A stretch of 64,000 nt of DNA, taken from Mesorhizobium sp. NZP2298. Lineage in GTDB: Bacteria > Pseudomonadota > Alphaproteobacteria > Rhizobiales > Rhizobiaceae. Location of the stretch: positions 1 through 64,000 of the forward strand of contig NZ_CP033365.1 of the NCBI RefSeq assembly GCF_013170825.1. The letters run 5' to 3'. Shown one piece after another: positions 19,330-28,096 of the stretch; position 1 is the first letter of the stretch, and each line of letters starts with the position of its first letter. The notes beneath the pieces were generated by a model. The model did no database searches. It was not told the origin of the DNA and saw nothing but the letters and a program-made list of their open reading frames with translations. A program made the translations under genes and the position numbers.

Positions 19330-21912
19330 TCAGAGCGTCCGGGTCACCATCTCGACGCGGAAGCACTCGATGATGTCGCCAACGCGCATGTCCTCGTAGT
19401 TCTGGAAGGCCATGCCGCACTCCTGGCCGCCGGGGACTTCCGAAACCTCGTCCTTGAAGCGCTTCAGCGTCTTCAGCGTGCCTTCGTGGATGACGACGTT
19501 GTCGCGGATCAGGCGTACGCCCGCGCCGCGCTCGACCTTGCCTTCGGTGACACGGCAGCCGGCGATCTTGCCGACCTTGGTGATGTCGAAGATTTCGAGG
19601 ATCTCGGCATTGCCGATGAAGGTCTCGCGACGCTCCGGCGACAGCAGGCCCGACAGAGCCGCCTTCACATCATCCACGAGGTTATAGATGATCGAGTAGT
19701 AGCGGATCTCGATGCCCGCGGCCGCGGCCGCGGCGCGCGCCTGCACGTTGGCGCGAACGTTGAAGCCGATGATCGCAGCACCCGAAGTCTCCGCCAGCGA
19801 GACGTCGCTTTCGGTGATGGCGCCGGCGCCGGCATGGACGATGCGCGCACGCACCTCGTCGGTGCCGAGCTTGTCCAGTGCGGCGTTGATCGCCTCGATC
19901 GAACCCTGAACGTCGCCCTTGATGACCAGCGGGAATTCCTTCAGCCCGCTCGTCTGCAACTGCGACATCATCTGTTCGAGCGAGCCACGCTGGCCGGCAT
20001 GCCTGGCCACCGCCTTCTCGCGCGCCAGACGCTGGCGATACTCGGTGATCTCGCGGGCGCGGGCCTCGTTGTTGACGACCGCGAAGCGATCGCCAGCCTG
20101 TGGCGTGCCCTGAAGGCCGAGCACCTCGACCGGCATAGCCGGCGGCGCTTCCTTGATCTGCTCGCCGCGATCGTTGACCAGAGCGCGCACCCGGCCCCAT
20201 TCGTTGCCGGCGACGAGGATGTCGCCCGGCATCAAGGTTCCGGTCTGCACCAGCACGGTGGCGACGGGGCCACGGCCCTTGTCGAGCTGCGCCTCGATGA
20301 CGACGCCCTCGGCGGTACGGTCCGGATTGGCCTTCAGGTCGAGGATTTCGGCCTGCAGCAGGATCGCCTCGAGCAGCTTGTCGAGATTGGTGCCCTTGGT
20401 CGCCGACACTTCGACGTCCAGCACTTCACCACCCATGGATTCGACGAAGACCTCATGGCGCAGCAGTTCCGAGCGCACCTTCTGCGGATCGGCGTCATGC
20501 TTGTCGATCTTGTTGATCGCCACGATGATCGGAACGCCGGCCGCCTTGGCATGGCTGATCGATTCGATCGTCTGCGGCATCACGCTGTCGTCGGCCGCCA
20601 CCACCAGGATGGCAATGTCGGTGGCCTGGGCGCCGCGGGCACGCATCGCCGTGAAGGCGGCGTGGCCGGGCGTGTCGATGAAGGTGATCTTCTGACCATT
20701 CTTCTCGACCTGATAGGCACCGATATGCTGGGTGATGCCGCCGGCCTCGCCGGAGACGACATTGGCATTGCGGATCGCATCGAGCAGCGACGTCTTGCCG
20801 TGGTCGACGTGGCCCATGATGGTCACCACAGGCGGACGCGACACGAGGTCTTCCGGACGATCGGCGATGTTGAACAGGCCTTCCTCGATGTCGGACTCGG
20901 CGACGCGGCGGACTGTGTGGCCGAATTCGGTGGCGACCAGCTCGGCCGTATCGGCGTCGATGACGTCGCCCGGCTTCAGGATCTGGCCCTGCTTCATGAA
21001 GAACTTGACCACATCGACCGCACGTTCGGACATGCGCTGCGCCAGTTCCTGGATGGTGATGGTCTCGGGCAGGATCACTTCGCGCATGACTTTCTCGCGC
21101 GGCTCATTGTGCATCGCGCGCTTGAACTTCTCCTGGCGGCGACGCATCGACGACAGCGAACGGGCCCGCGCATCCTCGTCGGAAAGCGCGGAATTCAGTG
21201 TCAGCTTGCCACGGCGACGATCTTCCTCGCCCTTGGTCGGCTTGGCCGGACGCGCCACTTCGGGCGTGACCAGGCGACGTACCGGCGCACCGGCGCCGGT
21301 CCGCTTCGGCTTGACCTCTTCCTCTTCGTCGACGGTTGCCAGTTCCGCGGCCTGCGGCGCGCGGCGGCGTGCCTCTTCCTCGGCGCGACGGCGCGATTCG
21401 GCCTCGGTCTGCAACCGTGCCTCTTCCTCGGCCTGGCGGCGCGCGGATTCCTCGCGTTCCCGCTTGCGGCGCTCTTCGTCCTCGGCGCGGCGCTTGGCTT
21501 CCTCGGCGGCGCGCTGACGGTCTTCGACCTCGCGGACCTTGGACCCTTCAAGCGCCCTGCGGCGGGCTTCCATTTCACTGCGCGACAATTCGTTCAGCAC
21601 CATGCCGCTGCGCTCGACAGGAGCTGGCGGCGGAGGCGGAGGCGGTGCCTTGGGCGCTTCCTGCACGACAGGCGCTGCCGCGACCGGCGGCTTCGGCGCG
21701 AAGACAGGCACAGGGGCAGCGGCAACCGGCTCCGGCTTGTCGCCGGGCAGGGAGAATTTGCGCTTCTTGGTCTCGACCACGACCGACTTGGTACGGCCAT
21801 GCGAGAAGTTCTGGCGCACGGTGCCCTGTTCCATGCCGGGGCGCTTCAGCGTCAAGGTCTTCTTGGGTGTAACACTCAACGTCTTGTCGTCGCCCGATTT
21901 CGTATCGCTCAT
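19330..21912 (-). CDS. infB: Translation initiation factor IF-2
   Basis: IF-2 is the GTPase that brings initiator tRNA to the 30S subunit. The 860-residue protein has a long N-terminal region rich in Ala, Glu and Arg (predicted coiled coil with repeated EEARRR-type runs), then the G domain with [20 protein letters not shown] and NKIDKHDAD, followed by domains II to IV ending [17 protein letters not shown] 21912 lies inside the ylxR stop (ATGA overlap). Shorter IF-2 forms from internal starts are known in other bacteria but cannot be shown here. Confidence 0.97.
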   Translation of the reverse strand: MSDTKSGDDKTLSVTPKKTLTLKRPGMEQGTVRQNFSHGRTKSVVVETKKRKFSLPGDKPEPVAAAPVPVFAPKPPVAAAPVVQEAPKAPPPPPPPAPVERSGMVLNELSRSEMEARRRALEGSKVREVEDRQRAAEEAKRRAEDEERRKREREESARRQAEEEARLQTEAESRRRAEEEARRRAPQAAELATVDEEEEVKPKRTGAGAPVRRLVTPEVARPAKPTKGEEDRRRGKLTLNSALSDEDARARSLSSMRRRQEKFKRAMHNEPREKVMREVILPETITIQELAQRMSERAVDVVKFFMKQGQILKPGDVIDADTAELVATEFGHTVRRVAESDIEEGLFNIADRPEDLVSRPPVVTIMGHVDHGKTSLLDAIRNANVVSGEAGGITQHIGAYQVEKNGQKITFIDTPGHAAFTAMRARGAQATDIAILVVAADDSVMPQTIESISHAKAAGVPIIVAINKIDKHDADPQKVRSELLRHEVFVESMGGEVLDVEVSATKGTNLDKLLEAILLQAEILDLKANPDRTAEGVVIEAQLDKGRGPVATVLVQTGTLMPGDILVAGNEWGRVRALVNDRGEQIKEAPPAMPVEVLGLQGTPQAGDRFAVVNNEARAREITEYRQRLAREKAVARHAGQRGSLEQMMSQLQTSGLKEFPLVIKGDVQGSIEAINAALDKLGTDEVRARIVHAGAGAITESDVSLAETSGAAIIGFNVRANVQARAAAAAAGIEIRYYSIIYNLVDDVKAALSGLLSPERRETFIGNAEILEIFDITKVGKIAGCRVTEGKVERGAGVRLIRDNVVIHEGTLKTLKRFKDEVSEVPGGQECGMAFQNYEDMRVGDIIECFRVEMVTRTL

Positions 21913-22559
21913 TCCATATCCTCTGCGGCCTCATCTTCGTCAGCAACGGCCGCAAGCATTGCCAGATCGTCCGGGGTACCGCCCCGATACCGGTCGAGCG
22001 CAACCATGCGCTTCTGGACCGCCTTACCCGCGTCTCCCGCGAGGACGGCAGCATGTATCACATTTGTACCCCCCAATGCCAAGCTCAACTCGGCCTCGGA
22101 GAAAAGTTTGTAGGCAAGGATGGAGGGGCCGCCGATATGGACGGTCGCTCGCCGCGCCTGGCTGATCTTGCGTACGCCATCGTCGGACGCCTCGGTCGCG
22201 TGGAGCACGAAAAGCGCCAGCCCGCCACGCACGGCACTCTCGACCTTGGTAGCACCGAGAGCGATCGCGCCTGCCTTGCGGGCGAGACCCAGCATGCCCA
22301 GCGCGGATCTGGAGAGCAGTCCGTCGACCATGCCGCCAAGATCCGGCGGCACAACCACCTGTGCCTTGAAGGCGCGGGCAAAAAGGTTCTTGGCCGCCGC
22401 CTTGTCGATATGTAGGCGGTCGGCGCTCACCCAGCAACCACGGCCGGGCAGATTTCTCTTGAGATCGGGAACGACGGCCGAATCCGGGCCGACGACGAAC
22501 CGGATCAGATCATCCGGTTCGGCCTGCTTGCGGGTGACGATGCAGGTGCGATCGTTCAT
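21909..22559 (-). CDS. YlxR-type RNA-binding protein fused to an L7Ae-like domain
   Basis: A 216-residue protein. The first 90 residues match the YlxR (DUF448) family: [18 protein letters not shown] and the GRGCWVS segment. The second half resembles an L7Ae/L30e RNA-binding fold: [19 protein letters not shown] and [16 protein letters not shown]. In Firmicutes these two are separate adjacent genes (ylxR, ylxQ) between nusA and infB; here they form one chain in the same place. AGGACGAG precedes ATG 22559. It overlaps infB by four bases (ATGA) and follows nusA by 38 bases. Role in RNA metabolism is inferred. Confidence 0.88.
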   Translation of the reverse strand: MNDRTCIVTRKQAEPDDLIRFVVGPDSAVVPDLKRNLPGRGCWVSADRLHIDKAAAKNLFARAFKAQVVVPPDLGGMVDGLLSRSALGMLGLARKAGAIALGATKVESAVRGGLALFVLHATEASDDGVRKISQARRATVHIGGPSILAYKLFSEAELSLALGGTNVIHAAVLAGDAGKAVQKRMVALDRYRGGTPDDLAMLAAVADEDEAAEDME

Positions 22560-22597
22560 CTCGTCCTGGGGCGGGTTCTGTGCGATGCGGTTTCACC

Positions 22598-24193
22598 TCA
22601 CGCACCAACGGCTTCGTCAGCCGATGCTTCTTCGGCCGCAAGCTCGTCTTCGGTGATCCAGCCGGCCTTGAGGCGGGCATTGAGCACCATCTGCTCGGCA
22701 TCGGCGCGCGAAACGCCGTGATTGGCCAGCACGCCCGGATAGACTTTTGTCTCGCCGTCCTTGCGTTCCTTCCAGCCGGTCAGGTCGTCAGCGGCATAGC
22801 CGGCGAAATCCTCGATCGTCTTCACGCCGTCCTCGCCGAGCGTCACCATCATGGCGGTGGTGATGCCGGGGATTTCGCGCAGTTCGTCCGAGACACCCAG
22901 CGCCTTGCGCTTCTCGTCATGCTCGGCCTCGATCTTTTCGAGATATTCGCGAGCACGGGTCTGGATTTCGGAAGCGGTGTCGTCGTCGAAGCCGTCGATC
23001 GAGGCGATCTCGCCGGCGTCGACATAGGCGACTTCCTCGACGCTGGTGAAGCCTTCGGAGGCCAGCACCTGGCCGACCATCTCGTCGACATCGAGGGCTT
23101 CCATGAACAGCGCCGAGCGCTCGACGAATTCCTTCTGGCGGCGCTCGGACTCCTCGGCCTCGGTCAGGATATCGATATCCCAGCCGGTGAGCTGCGAGGC
23201 GAGACGCACGTTCTGGCCGCGGCGGCCGATGGCCAGCGACAGCTGATCGTCGGGAACCACCACTTCGATGCGCTCGGCGTCCTCGTCGAGCACAACCTTG
23301 GCGACTTCCGCCGGCTGCAGCGCATTGACGATGAAGGAGGCGGCCGAGGGCGACCACGGAATGATGTCGATCTTCTCGCCCTGCAGTTCGCCGACGACGG
23401 CCTGGACACGGCTGCCGCGCATGCCGACGCAGGCGCCGACCGGATCGATCGAGCTGTCACGCGAGATGACGGCGATCTTGGCGCGCGAGCCCGGATCGCG
23501 GGCAACCGACTTGATCTCGATGATGCCGTCATAGATTTCCGGCACTTCCATGGTGAAGAGCTTGGCCATGAACTGCGGATGCGTGCGCGACAGGAAGATC
23601 TGCGGACCGCGCTGCTCGCGGCGCACATCGTAGACATAGGCGCGGACGCGGTCGCCATACTTGTAGTTTTCGCGCGGGATCAGCTCGTCGCGGCGGATGA
23701 TGGCCTCGCCACGGCCGAGATCGACGATGACGTTACCATACTCGACGCGCTTGACGGTGCCGTTGACGATCTCGCCGATGCGGTCCTTGTATTCGTCGTA
23801 CTGACGGTCGCGCTCGGCCTCGCGCACCTTCTGCACGATGACCTGCTTGGCCGACTGGGCGGCGATGCGGCCGAAATCCATCGGCGGCAGCTGTTCGGCG
23901 ATGAAATCGCCGAGCTGGGCGTCGGGATTGCGCTCACGGGCCGAGGAAATGGCGATCTGCGTGGCATAGTCGTCGACCTTTTCGACCACTTCCATCAGCC
24001 GCTGCAGCTTCATCTCGCCGGTGTTCGGGTTGATGTCGGCGCGGATGTTGGTCTCCTGGCCATAACGCGAACGCGCCGCCTTCTGGATCGCATCGGCCAT
24101 GGCGGCGATAACGATCGACTTGTCGATCGACTTTTCACGCGCGACCGCGTCGGCAATCTGGAGCAGTTCAAGTCTGTTGGCGCTTACAACCAT
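22598..24193 (-). CDS. nusA: Transcription termination/antitermination factor NusA
   Basis: NusA binds RNA polymerase and modulates pausing, termination and antitermination. The 531-residue protein has the N-terminal polymerase-binding domain ([20 protein letters not shown]), an S1 domain around [16 protein letters not shown], two KH domains ([36 protein letters not shown]) and C-terminal helix-hairpin-helix repeats ([17 protein letters not shown]). GGGAG lies upstream of ATG 24193. It follows rimP by 49 bases and is probably subject to the leader upstream of rimP. Confidence 0.97.
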   Translation of the reverse strand: MVVSANRLELLQIADAVAREKSIDKSIVIAAMADAIQKAARSRYGQETNIRADINPNTGEMKLQRLMEVVEKVDDYATQIAISSARERNPDAQLGDFIAEQLPPMDFGRIAAQSAKQVIVQKVREAERDRQYDEYKDRIGEIVNGTVKRVEYGNVIVDLGRGEAIIRRDELIPRENYKYGDRVRAYVYDVRREQRGPQIFLSRTHPQFMAKLFTMEVPEIYDGIIEIKSVARDPGSRAKIAVISRDSSIDPVGACVGMRGSRVQAVVGELQGEKIDIIPWSPSAASFIVNALQPAEVAKVVLDEDAERIEVVVPDDQLSLAIGRRGQNVRLASQLTGWDIDILTEAEESERRQKEFVERSALFMEALDVDEMVGQVLASEGFTSVEEVAYVDAGEIASIDGFDDDTASEIQTRAREYLEKIEAEHDEKRKALGVSDELREIPGITTAMMVTLGEDGVKTIEDFAGYAADDLTGWKERKDGETKVYPGVLANHGVSRADAEQMVLNARLKAGWITEDELAAEEASADEAVGA

Positions 24194-24242
24194 GTTTTTT
24201 CTCCCGAGCCTGTTTGCCGGACCTTCTCGCCCGGCAGCTCAA

Positions 24243-24890
24243 TCAACTTTCCTGTTCGTGTTCTTCCGTAGCGTCCGCTTCCGCACCCTCTGGCACGTCG
24301 TCGTCCGGCTCGCCGCGTCGTTTCTTGGCTTCCTTGCGCGCCCTGTTGTCCTTCGACAACGCGTCGCGGATGAGGTCGTCGGTCAGGACCAGGCGTGCCT
24401 CGGCGATCGTGTCGTAAGGCACACGCACCGTCGGCTCCTCGCCATAGGCCGCCTTGTCGCGCTCGATCAGCACGTCATTTTCGCCGGCCTCGGCAATCTT
24501 GCCCTTGAAACGCTTGCGATCGGCGACGACGACCGATGTCTCCATCTTCACCAGATGGCCGGTCCACGCCGTGAAATCCGACTTGCGGACCAGCGGCCGG
24601 TCGATGCCGGGAGAGGAAACTTCGAGATGGTATGCTTTCTCGATCGGATCATCGACATCGAGCGCCGGCGACACCGCGCGGCTGACCTCTTCGCAATCCT
24701 CGACGGTCATGGTGCCGTCCTCGCGCTCGGCCATGACCTGCAGCGTCAGCCCGTTCTGGCCGGACAGACGCACACGCACCAGACGAAAGCCGATGCCGCG
24801 CAGCACCGGCTGAATGATCAGCGCGATGCGCGCATCGATGCCGCTTTCGCGGATGATGCGGTCGTCACCTTCGCTTGCCGTCGCAGTCAT
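24243..24890 (-). CDS. rimP: Ribosome maturation factor RimP
   Basis: RimP assists 30S assembly at the central pseudoknot and S19 region. The 215-residue protein has the family landmarks [21 protein letters not shown] in parts, the [24 protein letters not shown] core, and [13 protein letters not shown]. The C-terminal 40 residues are highly charged and extend beyond the E. coli protein. ATG 24890 is preceded at five bases by AGGT; a TTG one codon upstream is unlikely. It is the first gene of rimP-nusA-ylxR-infB-rbfA-truB, and its ribosome site lies inside a hairpin. Confidence 0.94.
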   Translation of the reverse strand: MTATASEGDDRIIRESGIDARIALIIQPVLRGIGFRLVRVRLSGQNGLTLQVMAEREDGTMTVEDCEEVSRAVSPALDVDDPIEKAYHLEVSSPGIDRPLVRKSDFTAWTGHLVKMETSVVVADRKRFKGKIAEAGENDVLIERDKAAYGEEPTVRVPYDTIAEARLVLTDDLIRDALSKDNRARKEAKKRRGEPDDDVPEGAEADATEEHEQES

Positions 24891-24892
24891 CA

Positions 24893-24962
24893 ATTACCTG
24901 TCGTTCGTTTCAAACCTATCGGCAGGTAATAAAAAAGAGCGGGACCGGGTGGACCCACTCTT
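24893..24962 (-). promoter_or_regulatory. rimP-nusA operon leader: terminator hairpin plus Shine-Dalgarno hairpin
   Basis: Reading the minus strand, a 9-bp stem with one G-U pair (24935-24943 with 24954-24962) is followed directly by a six-T run: a rho-independent terminator only about 20 bases after the predicted transcript start. Right behind the T-run, ATTACCTG pairs perfectly over 8 bp with CAGGTAAT (24893-24900 with 24923-24930). The second arm contains the AGGT ribosome site of rimP. The pair looks like a transcription attenuator combined with translational sequestration, which would suit feedback by NusA or RimP. The mechanism is inference. Confidence 0.65.
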
Positions 24963-24989
24963 CGTCATACCGACCAAGAATTTGAGGCT

Positions 24990-25018
24990 GATATAAACGA
25001 ACACTGCCCGTGTTTCAA
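24990..25018 (-). promoter_or_regulatory. Promoter of the rimP-nusA-infB operon
   Basis: On the minus strand -35 TTGAAA (25013-25018) and -10 TATATC (24990-24995) are 17 bases apart, about 100 bases before the rimP start. The start of transcription would fall near 24983. Confidence 0.65.
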
Positions 25019-25181
25019 GCCCGCCGTGGCAAACCGACGAGGTGTCACGCCGCCGCGCCAGCGTTGCGTCGGACGCATGGCCTCCATGCAGCCGCACCTC
25101 TGTGAGCCTTGATGCCGCATCCCCATCTATAGTGCATCGCACAAATTCAGAGAGATTTCGCAGACGCGAAAGGGCACGACC

Positions 25182-25346
25182 ATGAGCAACCGTAAGATTT
25201 TTTCCGCCATAGGCGATCTATTCACGACGTTCGGCAGCGCGGTGGCCGCATCGCGCGCCGTGGAAGCCGGCCGCAAGCCGCGCGCTGACGACCTGCGCAA
25301 GCTTGGCATGGATCCGGCTGTCTTCAACCGGATCGGTCGTTTCTGA
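25182..25346 (+). CDS. Small hypothetical protein, 54 residues
   Basis: A short open frame not seen by length-filtered gene searches. It reads MSNRKIFSAIGDLFTTFG at the start, then AVAASRAVEAGRKPRADDL, and ends LGMDPAVFNRIGRF. AAAGGGC lies seven bases before the ATG, and a -10-like TATAGT lies at 25128-25133. The C-terminal DLRKLGMDPAVF part recalls the end of DUF1127-type small proteins, in which an LRDLG-like motif recurs, but the arginine-rich part typical of that family is missing. Codon use (third-position G/C) matches neighbours. It converges with trmB. Function unknown. Confidence 0.65.
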   Translation: MSNRKIFSAIGDLFTTFGSAVAASRAVEAGRKPRADDLRKLGMDPAVFNRIGRF

Positions 25347-25372
25347 AAATCCGGCGGGAGGCGCCGTGACAC

Positions 25373-26074
25373 TTATTTCCTGATAAAAGTCAGATAGGCC
25401 GGTGGGCGGCCCTCGCGAATGGCCTTCGCCTCGTAACGCGTGCCTGGCCAACCATCGTAAGGGCGATGCCAATCCGCCGCTTCCGTAGCCTGCCATGCGA
25501 AGGCGCCATGCGCCCGACAATGAAGCAAGGTCCAGTTGACATACGTATCGATGTCTGACGCGAAGCGGAATTTTGAACCCGGCTTCAGCACATGGGCGAA
25601 ACGGTCAAGATTGACCGGGCTGACGAAACGCCGCTTCCAATGCTTCTTCTTCGGCCAGGGATCGGGATAGAGAAGGTCTATGCCGTCGAGCGAGGCCGGG
25701 GGCAACCAGTCAAGCAGGCGGGTGGCATCATCGTCGTAAACCCTGAGATTGGCCAGCGGCCTCGCCCGCACCGCCATCATCATCTTGGCCATGCCGTTGA
25801 CGAACGGCTCCACACCGATGAAGCCGACCGTCGGCGTCTCGATTGCGCGATGCAGAAGATGCTCGCCGCCGCCAAAGCCGATTTCGAGCCGAACCGCCGA
25901 AATATCCGCCGCAAACAGAGTGCGCAGATCCGACGGCGCTTCGGCCGTCAGATCGAGCCGGTAGGCGCCTAGCCCGCTTTCCAGGGCCGCCGCCTGCTGC
26001 GGGCGAACGGGCTTGCCGCGTCGACGACCGAAGAAGGCTTCGGTCGTACGGCTTGGCCTGTTTTCAGGGCTCAT
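25373..26074 (-). CDS. trmB: tRNA (guanine-N7-)-methyltransferase TrmB
   Basis: TrmB makes m7G46 in the variable loop of tRNAs. The 233-residue protein has the SAM-binding [16 protein letters not shown], the [17 protein letters not shown] catalytic/substrate motif typical of the family, and the [14 protein letters not shown]-terminal segment. The ATG at 26074 gives the whole protein; no strong ribosome site is seen. It is 26 bases after metK and probably the last gene of the long miaB-to-trmB series. Confidence 0.95.
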   Translation of the reverse strand: MSPENRPSRTTEAFFGRRRGKPVRPQQAAALESGLGAYRLDLTAEAPSDLRTLFAADISAVRLEIGFGGGEHLLHRAIETPTVGFIGVEPFVNGMAKMMMAVRARPLANLRVYDDDATRLLDWLPPASLDGIDLLYPDPWPKKKHWKRRFVSPVNLDRFAHVLKPGSKFRFASDIDTYVNWTLLHCRAHGAFAWQATEAADWHRPYDGWPGTRYEAKAIREGRPPAYLTFIRK

Positions 26075-26100
26075 CTGGTTGGCGCGAGGTCTGTCGCGGC

Positions 26101-27366
26101 TCAGGCCGCGACAGCATCCTTGAGCGCCTTGGCGAGATCGGTCTTCTCCCAGGAGAAAGACCCGTCACGGCCGGCCTTGCGGCCGAAATGACCGTAGGAC
26201 GACGTCTTGGCGTAGATCGGCTTGTTGAGGTCGAGATGCCGGCGGATGCCGGATGGTGACAGGTCCATCACGCTGCGCAGCGCTTCCTCGAGCTTTGCCT
26301 CGTCGACCTTGCCGGTACCGTGCAGGTCGACGTAGACCGACAGCGGCTGGGCCACACCAATGGCGTAGGAAAGCTGGATGGTGCAGCGGTCGGCAAGCTT
26401 CGCCGCCACGACATTCTTGGCCAGGTAGCGCGCCGCATAGGCGGCCGAACGGTCGACCTTGGTGGTATCCTTGCCGGAGAACGCGCCGCCGCCATGCGGT
26501 GCCGCGCCGCCATAGGTGTCGACGATGATCTTGCGGCCGGTGAGGCCGGCATCACCGTCCGGGCCGCCGATGACGAACTTGCCGGTCGGGTTGATGTACC
26601 ACATGCAATCGTCGGCAATCTTGAGATCACCAAGCGCCTCGCGGATATAGGGTTCGACGACCTTGCGGACTTTCTTGGAATCCCAGGTCGCATCGAGATG
26701 CTGTGTCGACAGCACGATCTGCGTTGCCTCGGCGGCCTTGCCGTCGATGTAGCGGACGGTGACCTGGCTCTTGGCGTCCGGTCCGAGCTTGCCGGCCTCG
26801 CCGTTGTTTTCGTGACGGGCGGCGGCCAGCAATTCGAGGATCTTGTGGCTGTAGTAGATCGGCGCCGGCATCAGGTCCGGTGTCTCGCGGCAGGCATAGC
26901 CGAACATGATGCCCTGGTCGCCGGCACCTTCCTCGCCCTGGCGGTCGGCGGCGTTGTCGACGCCCTGGCCGATATCCGGCGACTGGCCGTGCAGGAGAAC
27001 CTCGATCTTGGCTGTCTTCCAGTGGAAGCCGGCCTGCTCGTAGCCGATCTCGCGGATCGCCTTGCGGGCGACGGATTTGAACTTCGCCGGATTCACGACC
27101 GGGTGACCGGCCGCGTCCTTGAGGATATTGCCTGCCTTGTCCTTCTTCAGCAGCGTCTCGGGGACGCGCACTTCGCCGGCGATGACGACACGGTTGGTGG
27201 TCGCCAGCGTCTCGCAGGCGACACGCACTTTCCATGGGTCCATGCCGGTCTTCTTGGCCTCACGATAAACCAGATCGACAATTTCGTCGGAGATCCGGTC
27301 ACAGACTTTGTCGGGATGGCCCTCGGCAACGGACTCCGAGGTAAAGAAGTAATTCTGCCGCGTCAC
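26101..27366 (-). CDS. metK: S-adenosylmethionine synthetase
   Basis: MetK forms S-adenosylmethionine from methionine and ATP in the cytosol. The 421-residue protein has [19 protein letters not shown] at the N-terminus, the signature [10 protein letters not shown], and the phosphate-binding GGGAFSGKD(T)TKVDRSAAY. It is some 30 residues longer than E. coli MetK because of inserts, as in other alphaproteobacteria. The start is GTG 27366, with AGAGGGGAC upstream; no ATG fits. A short leader with a terminator-like hairpin precedes it. Confidence 0.96.
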   Translation of the reverse strand: MTRQNYFFTSESVAEGHPDKVCDRISDEIVDLVYREAKKTGMDPWKVRVACETLATTNRVVIAGEVRVPETLLKKDKAGNILKDAAGHPVVNPAKFKSVARKAIREIGYEQAGFHWKTAKIEVLLHGQSPDIGQGVDNAADRQGEEGAGDQGIMFGYACRETPDLMPAPIYYSHKILELLAAARHENNGEAGKLGPDAKSQVTVRYIDGKAAEATQIVLSTQHLDATWDSKKVRKVVEPYIREALGDLKIADDCMWYINPTGKFVIGGPDGDAGLTGRKIIVDTYGGAAPHGGGAFSGKDTTKVDRSAAYAARYLAKNVVAAKLADRCTIQLSYAIGVAQPLSVYVDLHGTGKVDEAKLEEALRSVMDLSPSGIRRHLDLNKPIYAKTSSYGHFGRKAGRDGSFSWEKTDLAKALKDAVAA

Positions 27367-27381
27367 GGGTGTCCCCTCTTG

Positions 27382-27448
27382 AAAAACGATCGGCAGGCTG
27401 CCGATTTTGGCGCGCCACGTGTTAGCGGGGCAAAGCGCCGCTCGTCAA
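27382..27448 (-). promoter_or_regulatory. metK promoter and leader hairpin
   Basis: On the minus strand -35 TTGACG (27443-27448) and -10 CTAACA (27420-27425) have 17-base spacing, which fits rhizobial housekeeping promoters. The leader would be only about 47 bases. It holds ATCGGCAG pairing with CTGCCGAT (27389-27405), followed within two bases by five T residues (27382-27386), then the ribosome site. This is terminator-like, but I cannot match the leader to any SAM riboswitch class I know. Confidence 0.55.
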
Positions 27449-27491
27449 GCGTTGCCGCCATTCTGGCACGACTGTCGATGTCAATATCTTG

Positions 27492-27521
27492 TGCCACCGG
27501 CGGCGGATGCCGCCGGTGGCA
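27492..27521. terminator. Strong hairpin after the XRE gene
   Basis: A perfect 13-bp stem (TGCCACCGGCGGC with its complement) around a GGAT loop, 13 bases beyond the XRE gene stop on the minus strand. No T-run follows. It probably ends or dampens the lnt-XRE transcript before the separate metK promoter. Confidence 0.6.
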
Positions 27522-27534
27522 GGCGCATTGAGCG

Positions 27535-27954
27535 TCAGTCGAGGTCGTCCGCGGCGAGCGACTTCACCAGATCGATGATCCTGCGGCGTACCTTGACGTC
27601 GGCGATCTTGACGAAGGCCCGGTTGAGTTGAAGGCCTTCGGGACTGCCGCAGAATTCCACGGCGAAAGCCATCGACGCATCCTCGGCAAAGCCACGATTG
27701 GCCGTGGGCTCCTGGCCCGGCGCATCCTCGAAAAAGAAGGCGACGGGCACGCCGAGTATGGAGGCAATCGCCTGCAGGCGGCTGGCGCCGACGCGGTTGG
27801 TGCCCTTTTCATATTTCTGGATCTGTTGAAATGTGATGCCGAGATTCTCGCCCAGCTTCTCCTGGCTCATTCCGAGCATGTTGCGCCGAAGCCGGACGCG
27901 ACTTCCAACGTGGATGTCGATGGGATTCGGTTTTTTCTTGTTTTCTTCTGTCAT
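27535..27954 (-). CDS. XRE-family helix-turn-helix regulator
   Basis: A 139-residue DNA-binding protein with a Cro/CI-type helix-turn-helix near residues 15-70 (RVRLRRNMLGMSQEKLGENL, then GITFQQIQKYEKGTNRVGASRL). The C-terminal part (SLQLNRAFVKIADVKVRRRII-like segment, LVKSLAADD) is the conserved tail seen in Rhizobiales homologues placed between lnt and metK. The target genes are unknown. ATG 27954 has GAGGAAA close upstream and removes an unconserved 24-residue leader. Expression probably depends on the AT-rich leader with alternative hairpins. Confidence 0.9.
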   Translation of the reverse strand: MTEENKKKPNPIDIHVGSRVRLRRNMLGMSQEKLGENLGITFQQIQKYEKGTNRVGASRLQAIASILGVPVAFFFEDAPGQEPTANRGFAEDASMAFAVEFCGSPEGLQLNRAFVKIADVKVRRRIIDLVKSLAADDLD

Positions 27955-27963
27955 ATTTTCCTC

Positions 27964-28011
27964 GCCGAATTTTTTCGGCTTTGTGATTTTTTTTCCACCC
28001 AAACAAAGCCG
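27964..28011 (-). promoter_or_regulatory. XRE gene leader with two competing hairpins
   Basis: CGGCTTTGT (27976-27984) can pair perfectly with ACAAAGCCG (28003-28011), enclosing an A-rich loop. Alternatively GCCGAA pairs with TTCGGC (27964-27969 with 27974-27979), next to the GAGGAAA ribosome site. The segment 27976-27979 takes part in both, so they exclude each other. The layout could make translation of the regulator switchable. Confidence 0.4.
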
Positions 28012-28066
28012 GGGCGACTGCCCCAACAGAACGATCCACCGGCTTTGAGAATTTTTCAGGCAGTAC

Positions 28067-28096
28067 AGTATGAGTTTCTAATGTGTCGACTGTCAA
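28067..28096 (-). promoter_or_regulatory. Promoter of the XRE gene
   Basis: A consensus -35 TTGACA (28091-28096, overlapping the lnt stop codon) and -10 CATACT (28067-28072) with an 18-base spacer, on the minus strand. The regulator can therefore be transcribed apart from lnt. Confidence 0.6.

Noticed and set aside
19486..22113. An 875-codon open frame opposite infB and the ylxR gene
   Set aside because: Mirror of the real codons; no domain recognisable and no ribosome site.
22580..24271. A 563-codon open frame opposite nusA
   Set aside because: Same antisense effect of third-position GC; nusA is unambiguous.
24894..25142. An 82-codon frame on the minus strand over the rimP leader
   Set aside because: It runs through the promoter and terminator, has no ribosome site and no protein-like conservation features.
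27367..27420. SAM riboswitch before metK
   Set aside because: The predicted leader is too short, and no SAM-I, SAM-II or SAM/SAH consensus could be recognised; kept only as an unexplained hairpin.
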